Origin: Coniferiporia sulphurascens
Lineage: Eukaryota > Basidiomycota > Agaricomycetes > Hymenochaetales > Hymenochaetaceae
NCBI GenBank assembly: GCA_002794785.1
Contig: NBBA01000001.1
Coordinates: forward strand, 3,224,001-3,288,000
DNA length: 64,000 bases
Direction: 5' to 3'
Of this stretch, positions 12,889 through 24,839 are shown in pieces. Numbering within the stretch: position 1 is the first letter of the stretch; each line of letters opens with the position of its first letter. Position numbers and translations under genes: made by a program. The notes beneath the pieces are model-generated. The model did no database searches. It saw nothing but the letters and a program-made list of their open reading frames with translations, and was not told the origin of the DNA.

Positions 12889-15009
12889 CTACAACCCTGA
12901 CTTAAAACCAACAAAAATACGAAGTGTCCTGCAAGGTGCGCGTAATTCCTTGCTCGTCGCATGCTTCTGTGCATCTAGTACGGCATGATATACTCGATCT
13001 TCATCATTAGTCTCGGCCTTTGTCATCCGACCTTGTTTAGGGAGCTTGAAAGCGGGAGACTGTGAAAGTGCCATTCTTTGCCACAAGGCAGCTCGAGTTT
13101 GCATATCGCTGAAATCACAAGCGAGTTTATCGATTAGGTTAGTCGCACTGTAAGAATATGACATACCCTTGGTATCTCTCTAAGAACTTGTCAAAACGCT
13201 GGCGGGCATGCTCTGCCTCGAGGTCATCATCATCCCAACCTAGCTGCTTCAATTCCGCCTCGCGGTTGCGGATTCGATCATTAAGAACCTCCCACATACT
13301 TTCCTGACATGCGAGAACGAGATTGAACATTCGATGCAACTGGAAAGCAAGTGAAAAGCAAGTTGATTCGGATAGCGATGATATAGGAAGCAAAGCCAAT
13401 TCTGATGCGTCGCCAGTCGTGGTATCATCGGACGGTGAAGAATAATACGGCTGTACATTTATTGAGGGGTCGCATCTATCCAAAGACCTTGACTCGTCAT
13501 CGGTCGATGGGGGTGTCCGCTGCTGAGCCGGTTGTTCATCATCCTCGTCAGACAAGTTGCCAAACGTCGATGATTCGGAGGCTGTCGAAGAATGTGAGGG
13601 CTGTTGTCTGTGAATGCGTAGGTTTCTCGCAGCCGAAGCTAAGGAGGGTGTTGATATGAATCGACCGGAAGAAGCAATGTTGTACGTTGGCACAGTCGGA
13701 AGGGTGGGCGTAGGAAAATTTATTACAGGAGAACAGAGAACGTGACGGAAGTATGTCGCAAAGTAGCTAGGTAATATAGCTAACGAAACATGTAAATTTC
13801 AGTTCACGGATGCTGCACTAATGAAGGGCTGCTCACAGGTAGGCTCGCGATTGATGAAACGAGTCTCAAAGACCGAGTTGAATAGTGATTCAAGAAGTAT
13901 ATGTTCGTGAGGGGCATCGTCGTCGCGAGGAGGTGTAGGGGGTGGCGACATAGGTAATGATCGGCGATGAGATCCGTCGGGTAAATGAATGGAAGGCCTT
14001 ATATCCCGAGCCCTAAGAGCTTTCGTATACCACCAAGGCAAAGAGGGGAAGTGAATATCTGAGTCCATGAGGTAAAGTCAGCAAGGAACAAATCATATGG
14101 ATAAATATTACCTTCTTCTATCATTTCGATAGAGCCGCCTGGTCGAAGAACCCTATTGATTTCCTGCGCAATAAATTCAGAAAATCGCTCTTGTAGGACC
14201 TAAAGGAGCTACCTCGAATAGATATCCCCACTAAATGATCTATTCATTAGAAATAGTGTTGTAGTGTAGTGGGCTAATCTACTGACTTTATTTTCGGGTA
14301 CTGCACGAGCTATACCTCGAATATGCACATGATCGAATTCGTCATCCTCAAAGGGAAGTTTGGTCGTCAAGCTAAATCCGGATTGTAGCGCAAAACCCAG
14401 GACTTGTGGATAAGTGGACATACAAATTTCCGTGTACCCATTTGACACGCAGAGAATGAGCCAAATCCAGCATACTTAAAGGTGGCTGTATGCTAACGAG
14501 GTCAAATCCGACCTTTCGTTAAAAATGAATTTTAAATCGTCAGTAATTGTTGAACTTAGTAAAGTATACGCACGAAATGACAATCCGGCCATTCTTTGAG
14601 CGCATCCAGTATCCACATCCCCGTCTGGCAGGCGTTAACATGCTGTATGATAGGAAATGTAAAATGGTAACACTAACTCCGCACCCCAGATCCAAGCAGC
14701 GCTTGGGGGGCCCATCTTCAAATTGTACGAAGCTCACGGACTGCTTCAACTGCTTGAGGAAAATATGGTCGATGACATCACTGTGCAGCCAGGGATTCGT
14801 GAGTGCAACGAACGCGGTAGGAGGAACAGGCCAATTCACAGGTCTAGGGCAGAGCGGTCAAAGCTCAGCGGGTAAGGCGCTTTCTCCTTGTCAAATCCAT
14901 GGTGCCGCTTGCCGTGTTTCTTCGTGAAGTTGGACTGCTTAAGAAACACAGAACGACGACGTGAGTCAGGTTGGTCGGATCTGGGCATCAGAGCATTTTC
15001 GATAGGCAT
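12889..15009 (-). CDS. SAM-dependent methyltransferase with long C-terminal region
   Basis: The N-terminal half has a class I methyltransferase fold: RCLDLGCG near 14700 with the next exon TGMWILDALKEWPDCHF (motif I), LPFEDDEFDHVHIRG (around motif IV) and INRVLRPGGSIEMIEE (post-motif region) near 14150. The exon starting DIHFPSLPWWYTKAL follows. The C-terminal half (14068-12889) is a serine/proline-rich linker, then a helical, charged stretch (LFNSVFETRF, QLHRMFNLVLACQESMWEVL, ELKQLGWDDDDLEAE) ending FVGFKSGL. The start is uncertain: ATG 15009 (MPIENALMPRSDQ) is the best ATG, and the longer frame opens with TTG. The junction joining it to NWPVPPTAFVAL near 14839 was not resolved. The substrate is unknown; similar genes are common and poorly characterised in mushrooms. 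Confidence 0.72.
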
Positions 15010-15765
15010 GGGCAACTGGAAGGAATGGTCCCGCTCAAGATGGGCGTCGGAGGAAGAGCAAACGAATGATGGCGCACTACCGTGATCCCAGGACTCGGAC
15101 GTCGGGTTCCATAAGTGATCGTTATGGCAGTTACATCGGCCACGCGGCCTCAACTATAATAAGGTATACTCCAGTTTCCCACCCAGAAGCCAGACTGCCC
15201 CGTTTCAAGCGTGTCTGGAAATTGAGCGTAAATGAGTCGATAACGCAAGCAAACGGTCCATTGGGAGGCAACTGAAGCAAGAGATGAGCTGCGGTCGACG
15301 CTTTTGCTGTTCGTGGCGGTACACATCATACAGCAACGCAACCTTAAGCTTGCAGTAGTGTCGGGACAGGCTTGGAAAATATCACCAAATATAGCCACTT
15401 ACATAAAGTGAAATGGCTGTTTGGAATACAACCACGTAAACTTTGTTTTCGACGGATGAATAAGCACTCAAGGGAAACAAAAACAAAAATTTCTTGTTCT
15501 GCTTGTTTGAAGTTTTTAGGCGAACAGGACACGAACAGAAAAAACTCGAACGGAAGTATTAACAAGGCTTCAAATCAGATATTTGACATTCCTTAATTGT
15601 ATATACGTTAAACCGAGCCGACCACACTCTTCCTCTCCGTCCCGAATAGAATATACATGGATCTGAGTCAGCTAGCATAACTCATCGATATGTTATGGAG
15701 TACATAATCAACTAATTATACAAGTGCATTAAAAACCTTTATCGTCCTTCGCAAACGAACAAAAT
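15010..15765. other. Intergenic between fasciclin gene and methyltransferase gene
   Basis: About 750 bases between two minus-strand genes. Short open frames occur on both strands, but none shows family features. The part near 15600-15765 is AT-rich and probably the fasciclin 3' UTR. No repeat or RNA gene is visible. Confidence 0.4.
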
Positions 15766-18635
15766 CTAGGCATCTTCGTCATCCTCATTACTGAAGCCGC
15801 CAACAGGTTCATACGTCGCCTCCGAAGTATCCCGACGCCAAACCGCTCGCACACCCAAGAAAAATAGGCTGATAAGCAAAATACCAACAGCTCCAACCCC
15901 TATTGGTGCACCGTATTCTAACCACCATGGGGGACGATATGGTACGAGGACCGTGTCGATTTGAATGACGCCCCCAACGCCGCCGCTCATAGTCGTTCTG
16001 CCCCAGGACAGTACACGTGCCCAATCGCTTCTGCCTTCCGTCCCGCGTGCGTCCTTTATTCCGACGAGATATCCCGATCCCCCTTTCTCACCGGCCCCGG
16101 ACTGGCGGAAGATGATGTCACCGTACGCTGAGTCCCTTGAATGTAACGTAGTATATGTAGCCGAGTCGTCCAGCAGAAGCGGCTTGTTTGTCTGAAATGA
16201 GTCCAGCTGTGCAAGGTGTAGAGCATGGGCCTTGGAAACAGGAATGAGATGTTGCTCAATAATGCCCTGCAAGCGCTCGGGATCCTCATAGAGCTTTGTC
16301 AAATTGTAGCCCTTGAAAGCCTCGTCGGTCGGACATAGAAGTGTCCAGCCCGCGCTATCTACTCCCATATCTGCCCAAGGCGACCCTTCTGGCGGCGCCG
16401 TCCCGTTCAATATCCACTCCATACCCGCGCGTACGAGCATCGAGGACATAGTAGTCCCCTTGGCAGCCTTCACGAGTTTTCCTATTGTCAGGTTGAAGGA
16501 TCGTGGTAGCAACACGTCCGATAACTCGTGTATTACTCCAGTTTCCGTCAGGACATTTCTCATGGAGACAACAGCACTCATCCCTGCCCAACCACCGCTT
16601 GCGCTAACTGCCACAGTACCATTCTCCGCTCGATCAACGTGTATGTCGCTGCCCTCCAGAGTAGAATAACTTCTCTGTGAGCCATTTTGTAGAGCCTTGG
16701 CATATTCAACATCGTTTAGTACATGATGAAGGATGACGTTTTCAAGATCGGATTTGGAAGACGCCGAAAGTAGGTGGGAGCTAACAAGCATCCCCAAACG
16801 CTTGAAACCATCGTTTTCGGGTATCAAGAAGCTTGTGCGTGGTGTTTCTTTTAAACGATCGGCAAGACTAGCGGAGAAGACTGCAGCCAAGAATAGGGAT
16901 AGATCAAGGGAGGGGAGAGCGGCCGTTAAAACATCAGATGGAGGTACCAGGGGTCTCGACACAAGGTATATAGAGGTATTATCAACGTCATCTAAATGGC
17001 TCATCAGTATAAGAACGAGATATTGCAATTCGTTTATGAGCAAGCACTCACAAACTTCCCCCATGACAGAAGCTCCTCCGAATCTAATGATCTTATCCTT
17101 TTTGTGTTTGTCGTCCCCGGCGCTAACCCCGACATCCACAACCTGACGCCCCCCTTTAAGACCATCCTCCTCCAATGCTGTCTCCACAAGCATGCCATCC
17201 TTCAGTTTCTTTGATGTCCATTTTCCGGGTAGGAAATGATAGCTTAAAACCCGCTTGAGCTCTTCGCTCCCTTCTTCTGGAAATGCATCTTCGCTTCCGC
17301 CAAGAAGCTCGATAACGTCGTCCGTGGGTGCAAGTATTGTAAACTCAGACTCAGTATTATTGATAAGATGCACAAGGTCGACAGAATGAAGCATTGACAC
17401 AAAAAACGTGCAGTTGAGAGCAAGGAGAGACTTCTCGGGTGTGATCTTAAAAGCACCGGGAGGTATAAGAAGTGAAGATACCGTATGCAAAACTCCATTG
17501 GATGCGTAAATGTCGGGTTCTATGAGCTCGGCAGACGAAATGAGCGTCTTTTCGGATTCCGGTGATACAGTAATCTCAAGAACTCTGCCAGAAACCGTCG
17601 TTACTAACACTGTGTTAGAGTGAGCTCATTGAATATTGAAGGTTACAACTCACGGTTCAATGCAGGCCTGAATGAGTCCGACCAATGCACGCCCTCAGTG
17701 ATTACAGCATGCATATTAAGAATCTGTAAGATGTCATCTGTTGCAAACCTGCTCTCCAAATATTTGCGTTCGATAGAAGGCAGTGCATCCCATGCATCAT
17801 CAACGGGTAGGAAAAGTGTAAGTCCGGAAGTCGAATTTAGCAACGAAATTATGTCGGGGGTAATTATTCTGTTGAAATACGAAAGAGCAGGGTGTTGAGA
17901 CGCGGCAATTGCTGGCGAAATCTGTTCAGATAGTGCGGAATAATATCTAGCTTTGCACTCACCTAGGTCCGGGGGCACGCGTAAGACGTCGCTTATACCG
18001 AAGAGTACGCCATTTCCGCCGTCAACTTGGTCCTTAACCACATTCACACCGCCTTTCGCGAATGCATCCGTTCCAATAAACACATTATCCTCAAAAGAAG
18101 CAACGCGAATTCGTTGTGGTTCTCCGCCCAGTGTTCCACCCGGGACTGGCAACCAGGGAGGACTCGGCGGTGGTTCACGAGAAGGAGGCTCAGCCTCTGT
18201 ACGCGGAAAGTGTAACGTCTTATGCTCATGCAGAGTGCGTTCATTTAAGGGAACTGTTATCGAATAGTTTAGAAGGTGATAAAGTAACTCCTGGCGAAGC
18301 CTCTGCTGTGTATTGTCTTGTGTGTTATACACAAATTCAGCGTTTGTAAGCGCATCAGACCAGAGGGTGTGCGAGGCAATGTGCCTGTCGATAGCCTCAT
18401 TGGTAGGAGCGAAAAGAGTGCTCCCGTTAAGTTTGTTTATTGTCGGGACGAGTAGGGCACGCTGCAGAAGCTTGAGGAGAGATGTGTAGTCTGGATCAGC
18501 CGAGAGCACGTCAATAAGAGTGCTCGAGTGCGTTGACACGGTCACGTTGAACGCATCCTGAGACGGGAAAGAGAGAACCAAGGGCAGAAGCAATGAAAGT
18601 AGGAGTGCGAGCGCGCTGGGGCGAGAGAAACGCAT
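15766..18635 (-). CDS. Multi-FAS1 (fasciclin) membrane-anchored protein
   Basis: Secreted adhesion-type protein with repeated FAS1 domains. ATG 18635 opens a classic signal peptide (RPSALALLLSLLLPLVLSF); the longer frame to 18674 starts with GTG. FAS1 signatures recur: STLFAPTNEAIDRH with a later LLYHLLNYS, LTLFLPVDDAWDAL with LNMHAVI, FTILAPTDDVIELL with VLSYHFLPG, SFLIPENDGFKRL with ILHHVLNDVEY, and WTLLCPTDEAFKGYN with IIEQHLIPV. This suggests four to five domains. Near the C-terminus there is a membrane span (IGVGAVGILLISLFFLGV) and a short acidic tail. Three introns are clear: 17610-17653 (44 nt), 17912-17962 (51 nt) and 16992-17051 (60 nt). The last two are in-frame and lack stops, so a naive ORF reads through them. 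Removing all three leaves 2,715 nt, exactly 904 codons plus stop. The likely location is the plasma membrane or vacuole. Confidence 0.88.
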
Positions 18636-18842
18636 GTGGTTGTACAAGGTGAAAGAGCAACTGCGCACCGGCACTGGCAGTAGTGGTGGTGTGCCCTCAG
18701 CACGCGGCGGAACACTAGTGGGGACGTGACCGCAAGATTACGTGGATGACGCTGAGCCGCGCGCGCGTCCGCTGAGGCTTGAGTCGCGTCTCTGAGTTCG
18801 CGCCGTGCACTGGCGACGGTCGCCCGCAAAGTATCTACATTG
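18636..18842. promoter_or_regulatory. Shared bidirectional promoter of fasciclin gene and RAV1
   Basis: Only 207 bases separate the start codons of the divergently transcribed fasciclin gene and RAV1, so both core promoters must lie here. The stretch is GC-rich in its middle (gccgcgcgcgcgtccgc near 18755) and has no clear TATA box. The assignment is by position. Confidence 0.5.
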
Positions 18843-21800
18843 ATGCTTGACCTTGTACATTCCTTCGTAGGCTGCCCGTCCTCTGATGTTCATATCCTCA
18901 CCCTTCCCGATGCCATTCTTCTCGTGCGTGTTGAGCCTGCGCTTTTATAGACCAGGTCTGACGCTTGCGTGAACAGGCATACGCATTCGCTGACTGCGTC
19001 GTTCTTCTTGATGCACGGACTTTCGCTCTCAGTCGTATATTGAGCTTCGGGGAGGTGTTTCCAGGTGTCCGGGACGCGTCCAGAGTCGTCAACTGCGTAT
19101 CTATTGAACCAGGCATGAAGTTGGCGAGTACTTCGCCGAACCTTACCGTCGGTTTATTAACAGACTTCAACAGATTGCAGCCTCTTTGGGTCCACATATC
19201 TCTGTCTGGTCACTCTCTGGTTCTCAGAAAGATACTTGGATGGTTCATTCCTCCCTCACTGCAACTGATGGACGAGACGTTACGGCCATCGATTGTAAAT
19301 CAGGTGTGTGTGGTTGCTAGTCGCAATAGCAAAGGTGCTTAGACTGCGAAGGATTACTCGGGGTTGGTAGTGCCCTTGGTCTAGCTGTTTATACATTGGG
19401 TCTTGAGGATAATTTCCTCTCATGGACTAGGAAGTGGCTGATTTCGTATGTAATACTCAAACTAAACCCGGTCGTCCTGCTTATTGACTGCCGTTTTAGC
19501 ACGAAACTGTGCTCTATAGTGCGGTTTTCCCCATCGTTGATGCATCTCGCTACTATATCCGGAGTATGCACGAATTGTGTTCCTTCATCTTGGCCAGCAG
19601 AAATAACGGCCTCATAGGACGAGAACACGGTACGCGTATACTCAACAGCCTCAGGAGGTTTATTGCAAAGCCTGAGACACCCGAGACCTGTAATGGATTT
19701 TATCTGGAGATTTTCAGAGAATTCAAGCAGGTAAGCGCAGACACGATGCCTGCAAAGTGCGAAGTCAGGTTTTCATTTCACTTTATATTTTTAGAGACGA
19801 CCACATCCTGTATACGGTCACGGCTGACGCCACACTGCGTGTTTTTATCCCCGTTCTGGATACCCCGCACTTCCTTCAACTACATGCTTCGCTGGATCTC
19901 TGTGCTGATGTTTCTCTGACCAATGGCAAAGTTGCCAGTCGTCACTCAAATATTTTTTGTTTGCATAAGGACACTTTAGCAGGATCACTAAATGCTATTC
20001 TATCCGAACATTTCGATGCTGAGGACGATGCACAATATCAAAAATTAAAGGAATTGAATGGTGAAGGGTGGGACTTTTTCGTCAGAGTTTTTCCTGACAA
20101 CTCACTCGTTATAAAAGCAGTAGCTGTAAGTCGTGAGGTTTGTGTTGTTCCTTAGTAGATACTTACGCTGAATTTTATTCAAGAATATAGATCGTCGACC
20201 ACCTACTCTTCTTAAGCAATTTACTCTTCTCCGATCCCCTCCGTCGACACTCCTCTCGTATCCCCGCCACCTTCACATCCTCAAAACACCTAATCACTCC
20301 TCGGTGATCTTCGTTACTTCCCCTCCATTGCACACGTATGAAATGGATCCGCTTCGGTTTTTAGAGGACGGGAGTGATGGCATGAAACTCCTGTCTCGGG
20401 GCCCGGACATCAAGGAAAGCGACACTTCTAAGATTCTTAGGTTCGTGCGAACTCCTGAAGGGAAGGGCTTGGCGATTGTGCGAGAGGACTTCGTAGAAGC
20501 ATGGCAACTTCATCCGGGAAATGCAGAATTAACATGCGTGGGCCGATGGCAAAAGGCAGAGCTTGTTGCTGTTCTCGATCACGGAAACCGTATCGCATTG
20601 TACTCTGATTTAGGTGGGATACCGACTTTAACCTTACATCAGCCTTCGCTAGCAGTCTCGCCTGTTTCAACCGTTGTTCCTCGCCTAGTATCGCTCTTTT
20701 GTCTACCCTCTGGGACTTCCAATTCCCTCATTGGTATTACCCCTTCATACTCAATACTACGGATTCAAGTACCTCCCTTGTGTGCACCACATTCCGCAAC
20801 GTTAGGTTTGACACCCCTCCCTGTAGTGTCTTTGCCATCTTCCAAGGCTTCTGTCCTTGTTGTCCCTGTCGACCCAATGGCATGGAGTGACGGAGGCGAG
20901 TCCAACAGCAGGCGAGAACATGACGCACTTCTCAGCATATCCGAAGACGGCGAGCTTGCATTTTGGTCCTTCGACGAGGATAACCTACATCGTTCGTGGG
21001 TATGTACTGGTCGAGTGAGGACCGGGAGGACTGGATACCGACTGGCAAGGTGTAGCTCGGCAAAAAAATCTGCGCTTGGTATGTACTACTTAATCACTCT
21101 TCCCAACCGATTTGATGGAAATGGCCCATTTTATTAGTGTTCCCTGGCCCTTGTGGCGATGAGCTGACAATCTGGGATTCGAAAGAGTCCGAATTTGCCT
21201 CTGGATTGGAGTTCAGGTGCGATTTTGGGTGAGCAATGAGGAAATACGATTCACGTTCCTTTTGCTGATGAGACCTTTCCTAAGAGACGAGGTGATAAAT
21301 GACTTAGACTGGACATCAACCCCTGATAACCAATCAATTCTCGCGGTCGGTTTCTCTCAACACGTTTTGATTCTATGTCAACAACGAATGTCATACTTCA
21401 ACGAAGAGCCAGCTTGGGGGATGCTCGGCCGTATTGACATTGGGCAGTTAGTGATACTTCGCTTTCAGACTTGTTCAATAACCAACTTATTTCCAGTTTG
21501 CTAACTCACCAGATCTCCGACTCTATATGGCTTTCGGGGGGCACTTTTCTGGTTGGAGCGGGGCCTTATATATTACAGTATGGCCAGTCGAAGCTGCCGA
21601 ACAACGGCATTATACCTCTTGGACTTTTTGAACGTGTTGCCTGGCTAAATGGCCCTCTGCCCGATTATCATCCACAGATGATATTGCAGTGTCTATTATG
21701 GGGTGAGCATGCCTGCAACTTTAAGGTGGACCTATAATTTAACGACGTTTCAGGGAAAGTCGATCTCGTGAAGGAAATCATCGAGAAATTATCTTCCTAT

Positions 21801-23814
21801 TTAAAAAAAAGAGCTGCTGATAAAAAGCTATCTGCGGGAGAATGGGAAAATTTCCCGACGGAACGGTTTTTAGAATCGGAGCGCGGCGTCCATTCGGTAC
21901 TGAAGTTCTTCTTATTCCTCGGGCAATGATTAATGTAGTTGAAAGGATAAAACACCCAGTCGACCTCAGTACTCGACCTTGTTTAGCAATACCACAGAAA
22001 CATACAATGAGTGAGTCCTGGTATTGTACGTGCGGCGCTTAACTTACCTTTACGGTAGCGTGGATGGGCACCGATTTTCGAGGTCGCTTGTGCAGGACGT
22101 TATTGACGAACTGGAATCTGAACCTTTCGCTCACCTGACTCATAATGAGCATGCACATCTTATTGTTCTCCTGCAGACTACAGTTGAAGTGGGTCTAATA
22201 CTTTGTACTTTCTCAAGGAGTGGTAGTTATTGACCGTCACTTATTATTAGGTTGAAGAGCAGAGGAGAGCACTCGATTCCAATGGATTGCGATATCTCAT
22301 TTCTATGCGGTCTTTCTACATTCTGAATGCGAGAGCCTCCCCCTCAAGTTCTCTAGGGTCCCCGGTCTCTTCAAAACCTCACCCTCTCCCTTCCAAACAA
22401 CTTACGAAACACGCAGTCGGCCGTGAACGTCTGCGTTATCGAGATATGGTATGGGCGTTTCACAGCGAGAGCCAAGAAATCCTGCTAGCCGCTTCGATAT
22501 CGGCGTGCGGCGGCAAGATGAAATGGACGGATGCGAGGGCACTTGGAATATTCATCTGGTTAAACTCCGTTGAGTCTATGGTGGGTTCGATAAAACGCCT
22601 ATCATCCCGTTCTTACTTTTTCCATTCTAGAAAGCCCAGATGGAGGTTATTGCACGAAGTCAATATATGTCAGGCGACTACCGTGACCCAACTTGTTGTT
22701 CCCTCTTTTATTTTGCTTTAGGGAAGGTGAGACTAGTTCATGGATTGTGGAAGCAAGCCGCCTGGCACAAGGAGCAAGCGATGATGCTTAAGTTCTTGGC
22801 GAACGATTTCGGCCAGCCTCGATGGCGGACAGCGGCACTGAAGAATGCCTTTGCTTTACTCAGCAAGCAGCGTTTTGAATATGCTGCAGCGTTCTTTATC
22901 TTGGGTGGCAGTCTTAAAGACGCTGTAAACGTGTGCATCAAATACCTTAATGATCCTCAACTGGCTGTTGCTTTAGCGAGGGTAGTCGAGCTCGGCGAAG
23001 AGAGGCCTATTCTGAGCAACGTCTTGACTACAATCATGATCCCCACTGCTTTTGAGAAGGGAAACAGGTGGCTGGCTAGCTGGGCATTTTGGCTGATGAA
23101 TAGGCGTGACCTTGCGGTGCGCATCTTAGTGGTGAGGACAGCACTACCCCTACCCAAATTGTGCTGATAGACCCGTTAGTCACCGTTAGAAGATATTTCT
23201 AGATGTCTAGATATTACAATCGAAGACATTGGCGACCCTAATTACGATGATCCGAGTCTGGCCTTGCTCTTTTCGCAGCTTAAATCGAAGACTCTGCAAA
23301 CTGCGAAGGGAACGAATGAGATCTCCGACAAAACCGAATTCAACTTCGTATTGCAAACAGCACGCGTCTTTTGCCGTATGGGTGCGTTTAATCCATCACA
23401 ATTCTCACCAAACACTGACCTCAGGGCTCGTTCGAAATGCAAGGTTGCCACGTATTGGCCTTAGATTTGGTCAGGTCATGGTCGTTTGATAGACCGACCA
23501 CTCGTAGACGCGATTTGGGGACAGTAAACGGTGTAGATGACTTGCTCGGCACCCTCCCGAACAACGTTCGTCGACCGGCTTTTGGGTACGGGCGACGGGC
23601 ATCCATCATGATCGACATGGATGTCCCCTCGGACCCTTCGACCCGCCCGACTTCACCAGGTTCAGCTAGTGTGGAAGAGGCTACTGAGCCATATAAGAGC
23701 GGCGAGAAGCTAACCGGCGAAATAACGCAACGGAATTCCAGCCTAGGCGGCCTAATGAGGTCTGCCAAGGAGAACATATCACTCCCGGAGTTTGACATGA
23801 ATGCATTTTTCTAG
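18843..23814 (+). CDS. RAV1: RAVE complex subunit Rav1 / DMX-like WD protein
   Basis: Large cytoplasmic WD40 protein that, with Rav2 and Skp1, promotes reassembly of the V1 and Vo sectors of the V-ATPase. ATG 18843 begins MLDLVHSFVGCPSSDVH. A donor at gtgcgtg joins it to AYAFADCVVLLDARTFALSR, the first WD blades. N-terminal propeller segments continue to about 21200 (DALLSISEDGELAFWSFDED, DNQSILAVGFSQHVLILCQQ). The conserved Rav1 C-terminal domain follows: PDYHPQMILQCLLWGKVDLVKEIIEK near 21660-21790, LAASISACGGKMKWTDARALG, SQYMSGDYRDPTCCSLFYFALGKVRLVHGLW, AAFFILGGSLKDAVNVC and LASWAFWLMNRRDLAVRIL. Many introns of about 50-60 nt split the gene. It ends DMNAFF with TAG at 23812. It is divergent from the fasciclin gene across about 207 bp. 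Confidence 0.92.
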
Positions 23815-23991
23815 ATCACAAGTCCGGTCTCTCCCCATCATGTGTTACATATCACGCCCACAGGATGTATCTACTCTCACACTAGTAATATTAATGTAAG
23901 TTCTGACCCCCCACACGAACAAAGTGGTGCGAAAGATAACCATATACATCCTACTGGCGTTGTCGACTTCACGCAAAGTTGTACGGCCGTC

Positions 23992-24035
23992 AGTATCCTA
24001 TATCCTATCCTATCCTTCCTATATCCTTCCTATAC
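23992..24035. repeat. TATCC-type short tandem repeat
   Basis: Irregular repeats of tatcc and ttcc units (tatcctatcctatccttcc and similar) lie a few bases outside the left end of the TIR element at 24043. They were noted directly from the sequence; the array is short and imperfect. Confidence 0.6.
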
Positions 24036-24177
24036 TATTGTATGACCACTCTTACAAAGGGGACCTCCCTTACAAAATTTCAGTTCCGAGTCTCCACACA
24101 ATCAAACTAACCCAATAAATGTGTTAGTAAATTGATGAAAATTGTGATCGCCGGATCGACAGATTAGCAAGATCGAC

Positions 24178-24786
24178 ATGGCAAGACCCGTAACTCTAAT
24201 CGATACCAGGAACCTATGCCAACACTGTAAAGATGCAGATCAAGTAGCATGGAAAGCGTTTAACATTGCATGTGCAACAGTAGGACAGAATGCAGGATAT
24301 GACAACTGTCAAATTACATTCGATCATACTACAAGGGAACAACAAGTGGCAGAAAGGCTAGAAGTAATAATTGAACATAGAGCGACTATGTTCTCATATC
24401 AATTGAATAGATATGTAATCAGCACTTACACAAGAACCAAGATTTATAATCAGCCACATAATGAATTATGTTATCAAAGGGCGGTTATTACATCAACCGA
24501 TTATGCAGAAGCAGCACACCAAATAGTTCATACTATCAATAAACAATTACGAGAACAACTATTCACATACAAGGCCAACTTCATAGCCAAAGGACACACA
24601 ACAGTAGATCGAAAGGAACCAAACCAAAGACAGGAGTTAGTACCAATAGATAAGGAAATCATAATACGATGGTTCAATGATGAACCATCATATAGAGTCA
24701 CACCCAGTTATAGCAGGATAACGAATATAAACGCTACAGGGCCTGAGGAGCTCTTTATGCCAGTAGACGATAGAACACCAGAATGA
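24178..24786 (+). CDS. Orphan 202-residue protein encoded in the U3 region of the long LTR
   Basis: Open frame of 203 codons starting with ATG 24178, about 56 bases inside the LTR, and ending TGA at 24784. I recognise no family. Visible features: an early CxxC (CQHCKD), a second cysteine pair region (NIACATVG...DNCQ), a predicted helical middle (QQVAERLEVIIEHRA, AEAAHQIVHTINKQL), and a polar tail. Codon choice is A/T-ending (ata, aga, aca, cca), unlike the neighbouring host genes, which favours a transposon-derived gene. No intron is needed. The ORF lies about 1 kb upstream of the LTR TATA box on the same strand and would need its own promoter or read-through from the left. It may be an accessory gene of the element, or a chance frame. 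Confidence 0.5.
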   Translation: MARPVTLIDTRNLCQHCKDADQVAWKAFNIACATVGQNAGYDNCQITFDHTTREQQVAERLEVIIEHRATMFSYQLNRYVISTYTRTKIYNQPHNELCYQRAVITSTDYAEAAHQIVHTINKQLREQLFTYKANFIAKGHTTVDRKEPNQRQELVPIDKEIIIRWFNDEPSYRVTPSYSRITNINATGPEELFMPVDDRTPE

Positions 24787-24839
24787 ACCCCTTTCAACAC
24801 AACAATGGAAATGACTCAATATTAGTCTATGGTAATAAG

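Noticed and set aside
15344..15600. Overlapping 73-82-codon frames on both strands between the methyltransferase and fasciclin genes.
   Set aside because: Both strands are open at once, the composition is biased, and no splice-joined or conserved segment was seen.
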